From contig NW_027460346.1 in the NCBI RefSeq assembly GCF_050947875.1, positions 5,336,000-5,399,999 on the forward strand: DNA of 64,000 bases, in the 5' to 3' direction. The notes beneath the pieces are model-generated. The model did no database searches. It saw only the letters and a program-made list of their open reading frames with translations, and was not told the DNA's origin. A program made the position numbers and the translations under genes. This DNA comes from Dermacentor variabilis. Its lineage: Eukaryota > Arthropoda > Arachnida > Ixodida > Ixodidae. Positions 23,401 through 34,500 of this stretch are shown here, in pieces (positions within the stretch are counted from its first letter, which is position 1; every line of letters begins with the position of its first letter).

Positions 23401-24690
23401 AAAACTTTCGTACTCTGTGCAGAAAGAAGAGTGGCTTTGGGTGTGGAGGAATACCATACTGCGTAAGGGTTGTACACTGCTATCTACCGACCATCTCTGC
23501 AAACGATAATTCGAGGCACATTTGGTGACCAAAACCTGGGAAGCTGTCTATAATGGTAATGTCTTGCTTTGCACAACCCGGAAAGCGCCCCTCTCCAGAT
23601 ATACAGTGCCCACTATATTTCCAGACTGCCCAAGCTATCTGTCGAAAGAGAAAAAAAGCGGTGAAAGAGGCCAGCTGAGAAGCATGACAACACCGCACCT
23701 TTCAAGAAGCACTGTAAGCAAAGCAAGGAGCCCATGGACTCGGTTTTGCAAAGCGATGTTGCGGATGAGATCAAGGGTGGCACAAGTACTTTGGACATGC
23801 TGTGGCATGATTCTGCCTTGGTACCCTTGGCAGCAGTGTGAACTTTTGATTAACTGTTTGAGCGCCTAGCCCGTGTTCTGCTTCTATCCACAACTTGGCA
23901 CTTTCACAAACTACACGTTGACGAGCTTCGTAATTTTGTGTTCTCTGAATTGCGCCAACTTCAAGAATCGCAGTGCACCGCTGACACAAGCCACATAGTG
24001 ACATGGAAACTTGCTGAAATTGAGCGACACAAAAGTGAATGTTGTCTTGATGGGAAAGCCAGGCTCCTTGGAACTGCTGGGAGTCGGCCAATAGGTAACA
24101 ACCACCGAAGACATCACAAGCCTACTTGGAAACTTAGAGAGGCTCCACCTTTGCAGTGGTGAACCAACGACTTAGCAGCAACGGGCTCCTTACTTCGTGA
24201 CCGTCCGAGAGAGACGAGGCCTTCACAAGGCTCCGTCTTTTGCCAACATATTTTTTCGCTGTCACGACCTATCAGCCCCTGCAGAGGTTGACACAGATGC
24301 CAGTGGTGTTGGCCTTGGCAATTTCCTTGCCCAGCGCAAACAAGGGTTTCCTGAATATGTTGTGGCTTATGTAAGTCATACGCTTACGAAAGCTGAGACA
24401 AATTACCCTGTGTCAGAAAAATAATGCCTGGCCATCATCTAGGCTCTAAGTTCCGGCCTCTTTTGTATGGCCGTCCATTTGATGTAGTTACAGACCACCT
24501 TGCACTACGCTGGCCGTTGTTCTTGAAAAATACCTCGGGCCATTTTGCCCAATGGGCACTTTGCCTGCAGGACTAGAATATCTGCATGCTGTACCACAAC
24601 AGAGGCCCCTGCACATTAAGGAAGAACTCAGCGCCATTGACAATTTTATTTACCTGAGTGGCATGGGTGGTTGTACTACTCAGTGGAGCA
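20436..24690 (+). mobile_element. Ty3/Gypsy LTR retrotransposon remnant (gag-pro-RT-RNase H)
   Basis: Domains occur in Gypsy order but in many broken frames. Gag: DFAIFSGVEDTGVEDW near 20455, PGESFISYIADVLDFCNRV near 20730, and a zinc knuckle C-X2-C-X4-H-X4-C at 21438-21479. Protease: ALVETGAAVCVMDTKLC near 21765, with Glu for the catalytic Asp. RT: RFCVDYQHLNKIT near 22745, SSLDLHSRYWQVPM near 22850, PFGLFNAPATFE near 22960, then a stop and FDDDIVFF. After a foreign block (23070-24180), RNase H resumes: [16 protein letters not shown] near 24293 and [14 protein letters not shown] codons near 24487. No integrase or LTRs were found. A dead, internally interrupted copy. Confidence 0.82.
23390..23640 (+). 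pseudogene. THAP-domain fragment inside the Gypsy remnant
   Basis: The plus strand reads LSYSVQKEEWLWVWRN, then LLSTDHLCKR, a TAA stop, FEAHLVTKTWEAVYNG and finally TVPTIFPDCPSYLS. The C-x-x-(H/stop)F, the trailing (A/T)VPTIFP and the spacing are those of a THAP zinc-finger domain; the expected Cys-His partner His is lost at the stop. THAP domains occur in P-element-type transposases and in host regulators. Basic and acidic sequence follows to about 24150 (for example HVDELRNFVFSELRQLQ) without a recognised transposase core. The block separates Gypsy RT from RNase H, so it arrived by a later insertion. Confidence 0.6.
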
Positions 24691-25390
24691 GCCACTTCGG
24701 CCATATCTGTACTCCAAGCAACCGAAGAGTTCTATCAGGACATCATAGATATTCTCATGAAACGCTTTGGAGATGAAAGTATAATTATTCAAGAGCACAT
24801 TTGAAGCCTTTGAAATCTGAGGCCAGTCTCGTCAGGATGTCAGGCAACTTCGAGATCTCTATGACCAAGTACAGCACATGTTCTCAGTCAAAGCTCTTGG
24901 CATAAGCCTACACCCACTTATTGTTCCATGTTACGGGACTCTCATGTGAGTCTTGCTGTCAGACTTGGCGCTCAAATTTCACGAACTTGGCAAGCCAACG
25001 ACAGCATCCACTGTGGTATCAACGGTTCAAGCAGAGACTCACTCAGTGCTTCGGATGACGAAAGCAGAGAAAGAGCAACAAAGTATTCTGGAGTACTTCG
25101 ATTACCTTCAGTGCCGAGAAACAGTGCCAGCATATGCGCTTCTGAAAACGCCAAAAGTTGTCCAGAAAAAAAGACATCGCGATCTGTGCAGCATCGCATG
25201 ATATACAGTGAACTCACACTACAACAGTTCGAGAAAACTATAACTAACAAGGACGGTTGCTATCACGTTCTACTTCCTTGGAAGAAAATGGAGGACTCGG
25301 AAGACAATTTATCTGCGGCTACTAAATACCTTGGCATTTTGATGCACAAGCTCAACAAAGACAACTCACTTTTATAAAGGTACGACGACA
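24691..25390 (+). mobile_element. BEL/Pao LTR retrotransposon remnant (gag and start of pol)
   Basis: Near 24760 the translation reads MKRFGDESIIIQEHI, then QDVRQLRDLYDQVQHMF-type codons, and further LALKFHELGKPTTAS and EKEQQSILEYFDYLQCRE, the pattern of the DUF1759 gag region of BEL/Pao elements. Directly after it (25203-25390) comes FEKTITNKDGCYHVLLPWKK, then LNKDNSLL, which matches the leader of BEL/Pao reverse transcriptase. The zinc fingers and protease that should lie between are missing, so an internal deletion joined gag to pol. Several stops are present. No LTR was identified. Confidence 0.65.
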
Positions 25391-26339
25391 CCAAGACTGC
25401 AACTTCAGACCACGGCGTCTTGCCAAGAAACACGCCCTGCAGTGCTGTTGAAGTACTGCAAGTATATGTCCCCGACATATCGTGCCATGTGACTGAAGTT
25501 GTGTGCCCTGGTGTGGGCCACCTGCATGGGTGGTTGTACAGGGTGGTTGTAATTGCCGCCACTGGCCGCTCTGTCGTTGACCCAATGAGCTTACTGAATC
25601 CGCATAACCGGGCCAACAATGAAAGTCATCACTCCCTGTGGGCGCATCCATCAGGAAGTTGTGAAGCACACACAGTGCCTTCACCACCTGCTCAGCATTT
25701 TCTGGGCTTTCCCCCATTGATCTTCCGAGGATCCTCCACCGGGTCACCTGGATTCCAAAAGCATTCTCGACACACCTTCTGCATGATGCACAAAAAGAAT
25801 GTTCGCGGTAAATAACGAGCCTTCAGTTCTTACAAAGCAGCGTGGTAAGCCTTTCAACTCGCCTTGCTCTGCTGAGGCGGTAGTTGAATACTATTTTGCT
25901 GGCCCCCAATCCTCGACCTTGGTATGGCCTCAAAAAATCGTTTCTCAGCTGGAAGGCCTCATCCCCGATAAAGACACAAGGAGCTGGCAGGGCTGTGTTC
26001 GGTAGTGGCAGGTCCCGGGGAAGCTGCAGCTTTCATTTGTCCAGTAACTGCCCGAATATGGACTGCTCGAGCACTCCCCCGTCGCTCTGCTTGCCGTATG
26101 TAAACAACAACGAACTTGTAGTTGCTGTCAACCACAGCAAGGAGCACAATGGAATAAGTGCCCTGCAATAAACAAGTAATCACAAGAGTGTACCAGAATG
26201 TTGTGGAGAGCATGCACAAGAATATATTTACAAAGCAAGTAGCAGCTTAACACACCAACAAGTGTACAACCAGCTCATGCAGTCAGAAACTGCTCCCTGT
26301 ATTGTCACCATCCAAGCACTGAGCTAAGCACCAATGCCT

Positions 26340-26696
26340 CCTTTACTAGATGCCTGCCGTGTCGCTAGTCTCCCCATTGGAGCGGAGGTTCTCGTAGTTC
26401 AGGGTAGTCGTGGAGAGACGGCGCTCGCAGCCGACCCACTTCCTGTTGCGGAGGAGGTGACGAGTTCTAGGCTGGCGCGCGCTCGACCAATGGCTTGACG
26501 AGAGACCACGAGTCCAGCCTCCGGGATCGCAAAAGACGCCGTTAAAATCTCGGAGGCAGGGCTGTGTCATTTAGGTTTGCAGCGGCCACCGCAGCTAGCG
26601 CTCGCAGCCGACCCGGGTGGAGAAGAGTAAAGAGGAGAGGGGCAGGAACCAGCTTGTCGGCTCACGCGGCAGGCATCTATAGTAAAGGAGGCATTG
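26340..26696. other. GC-rich intronic segment with a short direct repeat
   Basis: GCGCTCGCAGCCGACCC occurs twice, near 26422 and 26600. The first is followed by CACTTCCTGTTGCGG, an ETS-like word. A promoter is possible, but no transcript can be assigned. It lies inside the large last intron of the transposase gene. Confidence 0.3.
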
Positions 26697-29532
26697 TAAA
26701 CACCGACACATTACAAATCAGAGCTACTGTAAACGCGAGCATTGGACGCTATACAACCGACTCGACGCGGTATGCCGTCGCCACGCGAAGCAGCGCCGCA
26801 ACGCCAGCTGGTCCAGCCTCTGCTCGTCGCTGGAACGGGCGAGTGTGCGATCAAGCCCGTGGCGAATCCTGGGAGCGATCCTGCGGCCCCGCGTGCCGCG
26901 CTGCCCCGCCCTCTCCATCGCCGTGGCGCGCGGCATCACCAACGGGCAGCTGGCCGAGCTGCTCGCAGAGACTTTCTGCCCGCCTCCCACCATCCGTGCA
27001 CCAGCGCCGTACGTGCTGCAGCCGCAACCGCATCCAAGGCGTGAGCTGCTTGCCCCGGAGCGCTACTTCCCAACGGCCGGGATCCTCGAGGACATCAGGG
27101 CGCTGTGCGAGGCTGACTTCACTATCGGTGAGCTTCGCACAGTGCTCACATCGAGGAAGCGCCGGTCAGCACCAGGTTCCGATGGCGTCACATATCAGAT
27201 GCTTAGGAACCTGGATGGTGACCGGCTCCTGCTGCTGCTCGACGCCTACAACAACGTCTGGCGAACCGGCTGCATCCCGGACGAGTGGAACGAGGCGGTG
27301 GTCGTCCCGCTGCTCAAGGCTGGCAAGGCAGCCAGCAACCCTGCTTCGTACCGGCCCGTTTCGCTCACCTCCGCCGCTGGCAAGGTGCTCGAGGCCATGG
27401 CGCTGCGGCGGCTCGAGTGGATTACGGCGGCGCTCGACACCTTTGCGGCGGAACAGAGCGGCTTCCGGCGACTCCGGGCCACTGCGGACTGCCTGGCCGA
27501 TGTGATCGCCACGCTGGAGACAGCGAAACGCCGGGGCGAGGCGGGCTACCTCGTCCTCCTCGACGTCGAGAGCGCCTTCGACCGTCTGCCGCACACTACC
27601 ATCATGGACGCACTCGATGCGCTCGGAGTGTGCGGTCGAATGCGGAGCTACGTATAGGCGTTCCTCGGCGGCCGGACGATGCGGGTGCGCGTGGGGGGAG
27701 CGTTCAGTCGGCCGCGTGCGGTTGGGACAGGAGTGCCGCAGGGCAGTGTGCTTAGCCCATTCCTGTTCAACCTCGCGCTGGCACGCATCCCCGACTACAT
27801 TCCCCAGTTCCCGACGCACGAGGTTCGCATCGCGGTGTACGCGGACGACATCGCGTTGTTCGCGAGCGGCCCCACCAGTGTCGGCTATGCGGTGCGTGCT
27901 TGTGTACAGCGCGCGCTGGATGGGGTCGACGCCTACATCAGCGGGATCGGCCTCACCCTCTCGTCAGCCAAGACCAAGGCGCTCATCGTACACCCAAAGT
28001 ACGAGGGGCAGTACAACACGCCGCGCTTCACCCTCAAGGGAGTACTGCTTCCGTGGGAGAAGCGTGTTCGCTACCTTGGTCTTGTGATAGACCGGCGGCT
28101 CAACTGGTGTGATGCAGTGGCTGCTATGCGGAAAGGTGCCGCGCAGGTGGCGGGCGCCGCACGCTCCCTGCTTGCTCGTGGCCAAGGATGCTCGCCGACC
28201 CTCGCGCTGCGCCTGTACAACTCCGTGGCCTCAGCGCGGATCCTGTACGCGCTGCCCCTGGCGGACCTGCAGCCGACGCAATGGAAGGTGATGGACGCGG
28301 ATCACCGAGCCGTCGTACGCCAGTTCCTGTGCCTCCCGCGGTCTTCGCAGTGCGGCGCCACTCTCGCCGAGGCGGGGGAGACGCCCATCTCTCTCCGTGC
28401 CGAGGGGCGGGCCCTCAACCACGTGGAGCGCTTGCATCGCTCTCGGCACGGCCAGCAGCTGATCGACCGGCTGCACTCTCTCCCGAGCTCCGGCATGGGC
28501 CGCCGCGTGGCCGAGTTCTCCAACCTGGTACGGGGCGGCGCCACAAGCGCATGGCTCGCTCCGCCCCCGCATCGAGAACGTCGTCTGCTCATTCGCACGA
28601 CCGTCCCTGGCATTCGAGGCAAGCGCAACACACCGATTTGCGCCTTGCAACAGGAGACGGCTGCAGCCATAAATGAGCAGCTGGCCGGCCGGGTGCTCGT
28701 GTTTACCGACGGCTCGGTCTTGCGGGACGGTGCGGCTGCTGCCGCGTGCGTCGCTCCTTCAATCCCGGCGCAGAGTCAGTGCCGCGTGTTGAGCGCGGTC
28801 TCATCGACACACGCAGAGCTGGCGGCCATCGACTTGGCGGCCGAGCTGATCTACCAACGGCGCATCCCTGCGGCGGCCATCCTGACGGACTCCCGCGCGG
28901 CGCTGCACATGCTGGCCAGGGCCGACCAGGGACCCCCGCTGATTCAGCGCCTCCTACGCAAGATGCACGGCGTTTGCGAGCAGGGATGCGACCTCGTTCT
29001 GCAGTGGGTGCCTGCCCACATCGGCATACACGGGAACGAGGAAGCGGACCGGCTCGCGAGGGCCGCCCACACGGCGTCGGTGCCTCGATCGCTCGTCGTG
29101 ACTCCCTTCGATGTCGCCCGTCACACCGTGGCGGGCATGTTGCGAGCGAGACACCCGGACGCCCGCGTCGCCAGTGGCAAGCCGCCGAAGCTGCTGCCAC
29201 GCACGGGACTTCACAGACGAGACCGGGCGCTGCTGCTTCGACTCCGCATCGGCTGCTACCGCACCGCAGCAAGGACGCACCGCTTGCAAGGTACGGGGAG
29301 CCCCTTCTGCCTCAAGTGCGCCGATGTGGAGTACTTAGAGCACGTGCTTTTACGGTGCCCAGAGTACTCGGTGCAGCGTGACACGCTCACGAGCGCCTAC
29401 CGCCGCCTTGGCCTGCCGTGCGACAGTACCGATGCGCTTCTGTTCCCGGCGGCGCATTCATCAGTGACCGGGCGCGCCTTCGCGGCGCTGCTCGATTTCT
29501 TGGACGGCGCCGAACTGTACGAGCGGCTGTAG
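26686..29532 (+). pseudogene. I-like RT-RNase H polyprotein with one in-frame stop
   Basis: The frame begins in the endonuclease-RT linker (WTLYNRLDAVCRRHAKQ, SSPWRILGAIL). RT follows: GSDGVTYQML, PVSLTSAAGKVLE, motif A LVLLDVESAFDRL near 27550, motif B GVPQGSVLSPFLFNLAL near 27730, motif C VYADDIALFAS near 27835. RNase H follows: VFTDGSVL near 28700, THAELAAIDLA near 28810, LTDSRAALHML near 28880 and QWVPAHIGIHGNEEADRLA near 29000, with all four acidic residues and the His. It ends with a zinc knuckle CLKCADVEYLEHVLLRC and an AFAALLDFLDG tail. The only visible defect is TAG at 27655 between motifs A and B. This domain order is that of the I clade and its relatives. Confidence 0.88.
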
Positions 29533-29750
29533 CCGCCGCGCCTTCCTGACGTGTCTTACCGCTGGGCTATCTCTCACTTCTATACTCTGTTTTCTTCGCC
29601 ACCCTCTTCATCCCTCTCCCCTCACCCGTATACAGCGCCGTGGAGGTGCCCTCGCACGAGAGGCAGTAACAGCGCTGTACTTATATCTTCCTTTTCCCCT
29701 TTAAAACCACTCACACGGCAGAAGCCCAGACAGTACGAGAAAAAAAAAAA
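26697..29750 (+). mobile_element. I-like non-LTR retrotransposon (RT and RNase H), 5'-truncated, nearly intact ORF
   Basis: GC-rich insertion ending in a 3' UTR and a poly-A tract (29739-29750). The flanks AAAGGAGGCAT (about 26685) and AAAGGAGGAAT (about 29749) look like an imperfect target duplication. One frame is open from 26686 to 29532 apart from a single TAG at 27655-27657. The endonuclease domain is missing, so the copy was truncated at integration. It sits within the last intron of the Harbinger transposase gene, on the opposite strand. Confidence 0.85.
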
Positions 29751-29769
29751 GGAGGAATGAAGCATGCCA

Positions 29770-30110
29770 AGTCAAATAGCAGTGTGTTATCTGTAACTAT
29801 TCTTTTGGGTAGTGAAGAGCTACGGGTCTCTGGTATTGTGCGTGTGGAATGTGCTAAACGATGTAGAAACTGCCACAAGAAAAAATGAGCACGGAGATTA
29901 GTGGAAGTCCATCTCCGAGCCGCGAAAAGCCTGAGGAATGACCAACTAGATTATCTCTCTGTGATGACGTAACGCCAAGTGCATGCCGTGCCACTTCGTC
30001 ATCACGGGCACTGATATCAGCAGCGGATAAGTAACCGCTGCCTATAAAAAGCGTGTGCAAAAGAATAAACGCCGATTCCTTGTTCTGCACCGGCCACTGT
30101 CGTTTTCTGG
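29770..30110 (+). promoter_or_regulatory. LTR-like promoter and poly-A signal (tentative)
   Basis: CTGCCTATAAAAAGCGTGTG at about 30037 is followed within 25 bases by AAGAATAAACGCC, a TATA box and a polyadenylation signal in the close order seen in LTRs. Ends and internal region are not identified. It lies in an intron of the minus-strand transposase gene. Confidence 0.35.
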
Positions 30111-30394
30111 AGTACGGCTTCTCGGTTGCCGCACGCTACTACACTCTCCATCAAAGATGATAAACAACCACATGTATTCCTTCGCTTCAAAATGTAAGTC
30201 AGCGTTTAGGACTTCAAGGAGGTTCCTAAAGTCACATTGTGTTTTCAGCACTAGAACTCCCTGAACTTTTCCAGAAATGGGAATAGGCCCGGCCTTCAGA
30301 GAGCTGACAAATAGAGCAGCAGACATCACTTGTGACGAGCTTGAGAACTACTAGTACTCAGAAAAGTACGCATTTGGGCTGGTTGGTTCATGAT

Positions 30395-30508
30395 TACGAG
30401 CAGTAAAACTGCGCTAAACAACAGGACGAGGAGAGGGACACAGACAGCAGCGCTGGTGTCAGTGTCCCTCTCGGCGTCCTGTTGTTTAGCGCTGTTTTAC
30501 TGCTCGTA
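30395..30508. mobile_element. Foldback MITE-like element, copy 2
   Basis: Arms of about 48 bp beginning TACGAGCAGTAAAACTGCGC and CTAAACAACAGGACG are near-perfect reverse complements around a loop with CAGCAGCGCTGGTG. The layout parallels the foldback at 8712-8820. Confidence 0.85.
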
Positions 30509-31425
30509 CTAGTACTCATGGCCTTAGAGGAAAAAAGGTTGGATTTATTTTTCTGAGACTTCATTCCGATTTCTACATTTACACCTTATCTAAGCTTTAT
30601 TTAAAGCATTCCTTGCACATTGTAAGCTGGTTCCTTCCCTGTTGTGTTCCTGGTGTTGTTATTCAAGGCAGAAGATAAGCAGTTGCAGACTAGTTAATCC
30701 CACAAGCTTTTTTTTTTTCGTCGCATACCAACTGGCCTGACCTATTGCTTCAGGTTACCTGTTGTATATTGCTAACTATACACACCTTGTAGTTGAAGTA
30801 CATGCTTCTTGATTTGGCAGGACACTTGATGTGCACATGCTTGCCGTCAACAGCTCCAAGGCAGTTTAGAAACTTCCAGGTTTGCCCAAAGCCCTCCGCA
30901 ATCTGCAGCCAGGTGGCAGTCTCGGGTTTCTGTATGCGACAAAAAAAAAAAAGGAACGTGAAGCAGTTTTTACAGCGAATGGTAGTACTTTGTCAGTGTA
31001 CTGCAATCTGAGAAATGCCATTTTTCAGATTCACCAGGCATGTCAGGTGACTGATAGCACAATACGGAATGCTCTTATGAGCATGTTGCACAAGCTAACA
31101 ATGCAATACCTTAAAGCCACAGCTGCTAGTGAGTGTATTACGTGGCCCAATTTACAGCACCCTTAAGAATCAGCATCACGATTGCTTCACCGAAAACAGT
31201 AACTGCAGTGAATAAAGCTATGTTTTCAGTGCGTAATACTTGTGTCACAGGGGCACCCACGAACTCCCTTAATGTAATACAGCGTGAAACTTCCCACGAA
31301 AGTTGCGCCCTAAGTCTATAATGAGTTAACCCTTTTTTTACCATGCTTACATAAATTGATCGATCTTATCGGCAGTTTTCTACGCATTGTTAAACATTTC
31401 CACTGAAATTCTTCTACTAGTGACA

Positions 31426-32390
31426 TCATGCACCATCTGAAATGACGACCTCACTTTTACTATTCCTCACATTTGACAATCTTTTTGACAGGTTAGGGAG
31501 TGTAGAAAAAAAATAATTCGGTTGTGCCTCGGACACTGCTTTTTGCAGTGCCTGGGGATAACCAGCTCCCGGCAGACGTTGCAGTTGTGATCGAAAGCCT
31601 GTCATAATAGTGTGTGAGCAACTCTTACCTAATGAGCTTTGAAAGCAATTTAACAATTCCTCTCTTGAATAGCTTTGAATGGTTAGACTGAAAAGGCAGC
31701 AACACATTTGGGAAACATGGGGGACGTAATCAGAAAAACATCAGTGTACCTAAATATCCTAAGGATGTGCTCGTCTAATTTTTGTTTAAGCTTGCTGTCA
31801 AAGTTTGCTAGAAAGATATTACAAAGCAGTGGTGCTATACATGACCCGATGCAAACTCCCTTTTTGTGAACATAAAACTTATCAATGAGTGTTGAAGACA
31901 AATACTTGCCTCGCGACTTCAAAAGGCTCCTACACTTACACTACAGGCCGTCTGGAAGGGAAGTTCACCAGATTTCGCAACAAGTCTCTAAATGCGACAT
32001 GTTCATATTGAGAATTGAGTAGAACCGTCCTTTATATCAATGGAAAAGGCTACCATGGCTTCTGACAATTCTTGTCAGAGTTCATCTACCAGAGTCACGA
32101 AATTGCTGATGTTGAAAGGGTCATCCGGAAAAAGTGTTCAGCTTGCACTGTAGGTGCCTTCCAACAGTTCTTTGCCACGTCCCTTTTTCAACCTTTTCAA
32201 TGAGTACTAGTATTCCAAGCGTACAGTCCGGTTTGTGTTTCCAGAAATAAATGCCTAAAGTTTGTCTCCATCGCATTTCTTTACTGCTTTCCTCAGCTTG
32301 TCTAGGTTTGTTACGACCACAAGGTCGAATTGCCTTTTTTGTAAGTACAACTAGGCTTGAACATTGGAAGTGATTGCCTGCAACAGATTT
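31426..32390 (-). mobile_element. Second Penelope-like element fragment (RT only)
   Basis: On the minus strand, RT pieces occur in order: KPDCTLGILVLIEK and GTWQRTVGRHLQCKL near 32230-32140, motif A VAFSIDIKDGSTQFS near 32060, motif B HKKGVCIGSCIAPLLCNIFL near 31850, motif C RYTDVFLI near 31755, and the thumb GFRSQLQRLPGAGYPQAL near 31580. The catalytic Y-x-D-D box has Val for the second Asp, and stops and frameshifts separate the pieces. No GIY-YIG part follows. It lies between transposase exons 2 and 3, so it inserted into that intron. Confidence 0.8.
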
Positions 32391-33703
32391 AACAGAGAAT
32401 ACCAACCGGCATGTAGAGCGGCTGCAGTCTGCTCCAAAGCGCCCGGCATGTGACCCGGACAGCCATGCGTGCCGTTGATATCCCCACTCTGAACGAAAGG
32501 GCGATATCTTGCATGACATCACCAGACGATAGGTACCTGCAACAGGGGTGAGAATGGCAACATTAAAAGCTTCTAGCAGACAATTTCAAAATTGTTATTG
32601 CTTAAGAACTAAATTTAAAAGAAGCCTCTTAAATACGTTTCTGACAATTCTCAGGCAGTGGTGTCTTGGCTCCTTTTCAATATTACGGCCTCTTAGAAAA
32701 CAGCTTGACACGTGAACATATTGCCGTCTTGTGCTACTTGCAAGCCAGTTTCTGTTGGTAGAGGCCGCTTGTGCTCTCAGTCATACATACAGTGGCCAGT
32801 CTAGCCTATGGACGTTTTGTCACATGTAAAGTGGATTTTATAAAGTATACCAACAGTACATTTTACAAACTTGGAATATTTCTTTCCGCAAACAGATTTT
32901 TTAATTCTTTGTGATACATGGCTGCACAACCTTGATACCTAAAGTCTAGAATCAGCTCTAATGATACCATGCGCACATTGTGCAAATGATAGCTCTAATT
33001 GTGTCAGTTTGCGTCTTCGGTCAGTGTCAGTCGCCATTTGTCGCCGTTAGTGTGTGCTGCTCATAGCGCAATAACAATGAACGTGCACCAACCAGCCCAA
33101 TTCATCGCTCTGTTGCTTCATACAATTGTGTCACACAACCAACGGGATGACATGGATGTGTGCCCGTTTTTGTTGCTTCTGTCACGCTCCGCCCAAAACG
33201 ATTTTTTTGAATAATTTGTATGATTTCATCTCTTAATCTGCCCGTCATTATGGTTCCTCTGTGCCTGCTCCTTAGGTTTTTTTTATAAGCAAGGGTCTGA
33301 CATAAGTTAGTTGACGGTAGTGCCTTGTCTTGTATCCTCTCATTGTTGTCCTGCTTGTACTAAAATTTAATACTCATAACCACCATCTAGCCTGTCAATG
33401 AATTATTTTTATTTTTGTTTCCTTTTAGTACTTGCAAATAGGCGTTCCGATAATTTAACTGAATGAAAATCGCAGTGGCAAAGTGACATAAAACTTTTAT
33501 TACAAATGCAACACCTTACACAAATGTGGTATACATTACCTTAGTGTCATGGCCAGTCGTTCAGCAGGGAGTATTGGCTCTCTGACGACGTGCTTTCTCT
33601 GGAGGTCTTCCTTCAAGAGGCTCAGCAGAAAATCGAACTGATGCGGCGTGATGCGGTTATACTTCTTGAAGTATTCAATGTCGCCATTACGCATGCTTTG
33701 CAT

Positions 33704-34500
33704 CTGAGGAAGAGATGCGCATTCCGTGTCTCTTTAGTGATTACAGCAAGTTGTGTTTACGAAACAGTGCTTCAAGATATACCTTTAGCTCAGGAGCTAT
33801 TGTAGTTACATGAAAATGGAGAAAACGTTTTTCTAGACATAGAGTGCACAGAACTTTATGAGGTCTGTTGTAATGAAATGAGAAATTCACTAATTTACAA
33901 AGTTTTTTTTTACTTCGGTCATCACTTTACAAATAGTCTTGAAAATTCCCAAACTGGACAGAAAGGCTACAGTCCTAAGCTTTAATCTGTAATTTAGTAG
34001 AATATAAAGCTATGACAATGTATTAAATGCACGTGAACATCTCAAATGTACAAAAGGAACGTATTATATATGCACCACCATCAAACAATACTACTAATTT
34101 GTAGGACTTTTGCAAAACACCCGTAAGCATCGTAAGAATTTTGCGTAAGCTGTACCGTTACAGGTTAGAGCGTTCTGATATCTGTTTTCGCTGCAGCGTT
34201 GCGATTTGTAAACATCGTGTCTAAGTTTGTTATACTTGCCAATTTTTCCAAGTATGACATCCTACATCGAATTTGTGCTTCCTCTGTCGTCTAGAATTTC
34301 ACGTTGCCTTTCAAACGTAACTTTAATCGAATCGGTCTAACGGTTGTTTCCCGGGAGCATTTCTGCATTTTACAAGTATCTTGCTAGGGAAATCCTAATT
34401 GGTCCAGTGCTGCAGCTTCCTTAATGTCAAGGTCACATCCTCAAGAATAAAGTAACATTTCCCAGGCATGCAGCAGTGATGGCATTTAGCTATTCCATCA
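33704..34500. other. No recognised feature upstream of the first transposase exon found
   Basis: AT-rich. The sequence before 33703 on the minus strand is a pyrimidine-rich tract ending in CAG, so a further upstream exon is possible, but I could not place one. Confidence 0.3.

Larger units (their letters stand above)
25560..33703 (-). pseudogene. PIF/Harbinger (HARBI1-type) transposase gene, at least four exons over 8 kb
   Basis: Minus-strand exons: 33703-33540 (RNGDIEYFKKYNRITPHQF; ends CTAAG|GTAATG), 32536-32407 (YLSSGDVMQDIALSFRVG, ALWSRLQPLYM), 30929-30786 (TWLQIAEGFGQTWKF, NCLGAVDGKHVHIKC, MYFNYK; donor AAG|GTGTGT after a poly-T-tract acceptor), and 26162 to about 25560 (GTYSIVLLAVVDSNYKFVVV, FIGDEAFQL, ENAFGIQVTRWRILGRSM, VKALCVLHNFL). 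All junction phases agree (2/1, 0/0, 0/0). The DDE_Tnp_4 nuclease residues are visible: D in GAVDGKH, D in VVDSNYKF, E in the ENAFG segment. Exon 4 has a frameshift after FVVV (next comes YGKQSDGGVLEQ in another frame), a stop, and an 80-90 base interruption between RLSRARR and VENAFG. It is either a dead transposon gene or a decayed domesticated one. Later elements fill its introns. Confidence 0.85.

Noticed and set aside
26564..29381. Long overlapping ORFs (26564-27505, 27166-27819, 28188-28676, 28703-29272, 28746-29381)
   Set aside because: Shadows in other frames of the GC-rich I-like element; their codon content has no family pattern, while the true frame carries all RT and RNase H motifs.
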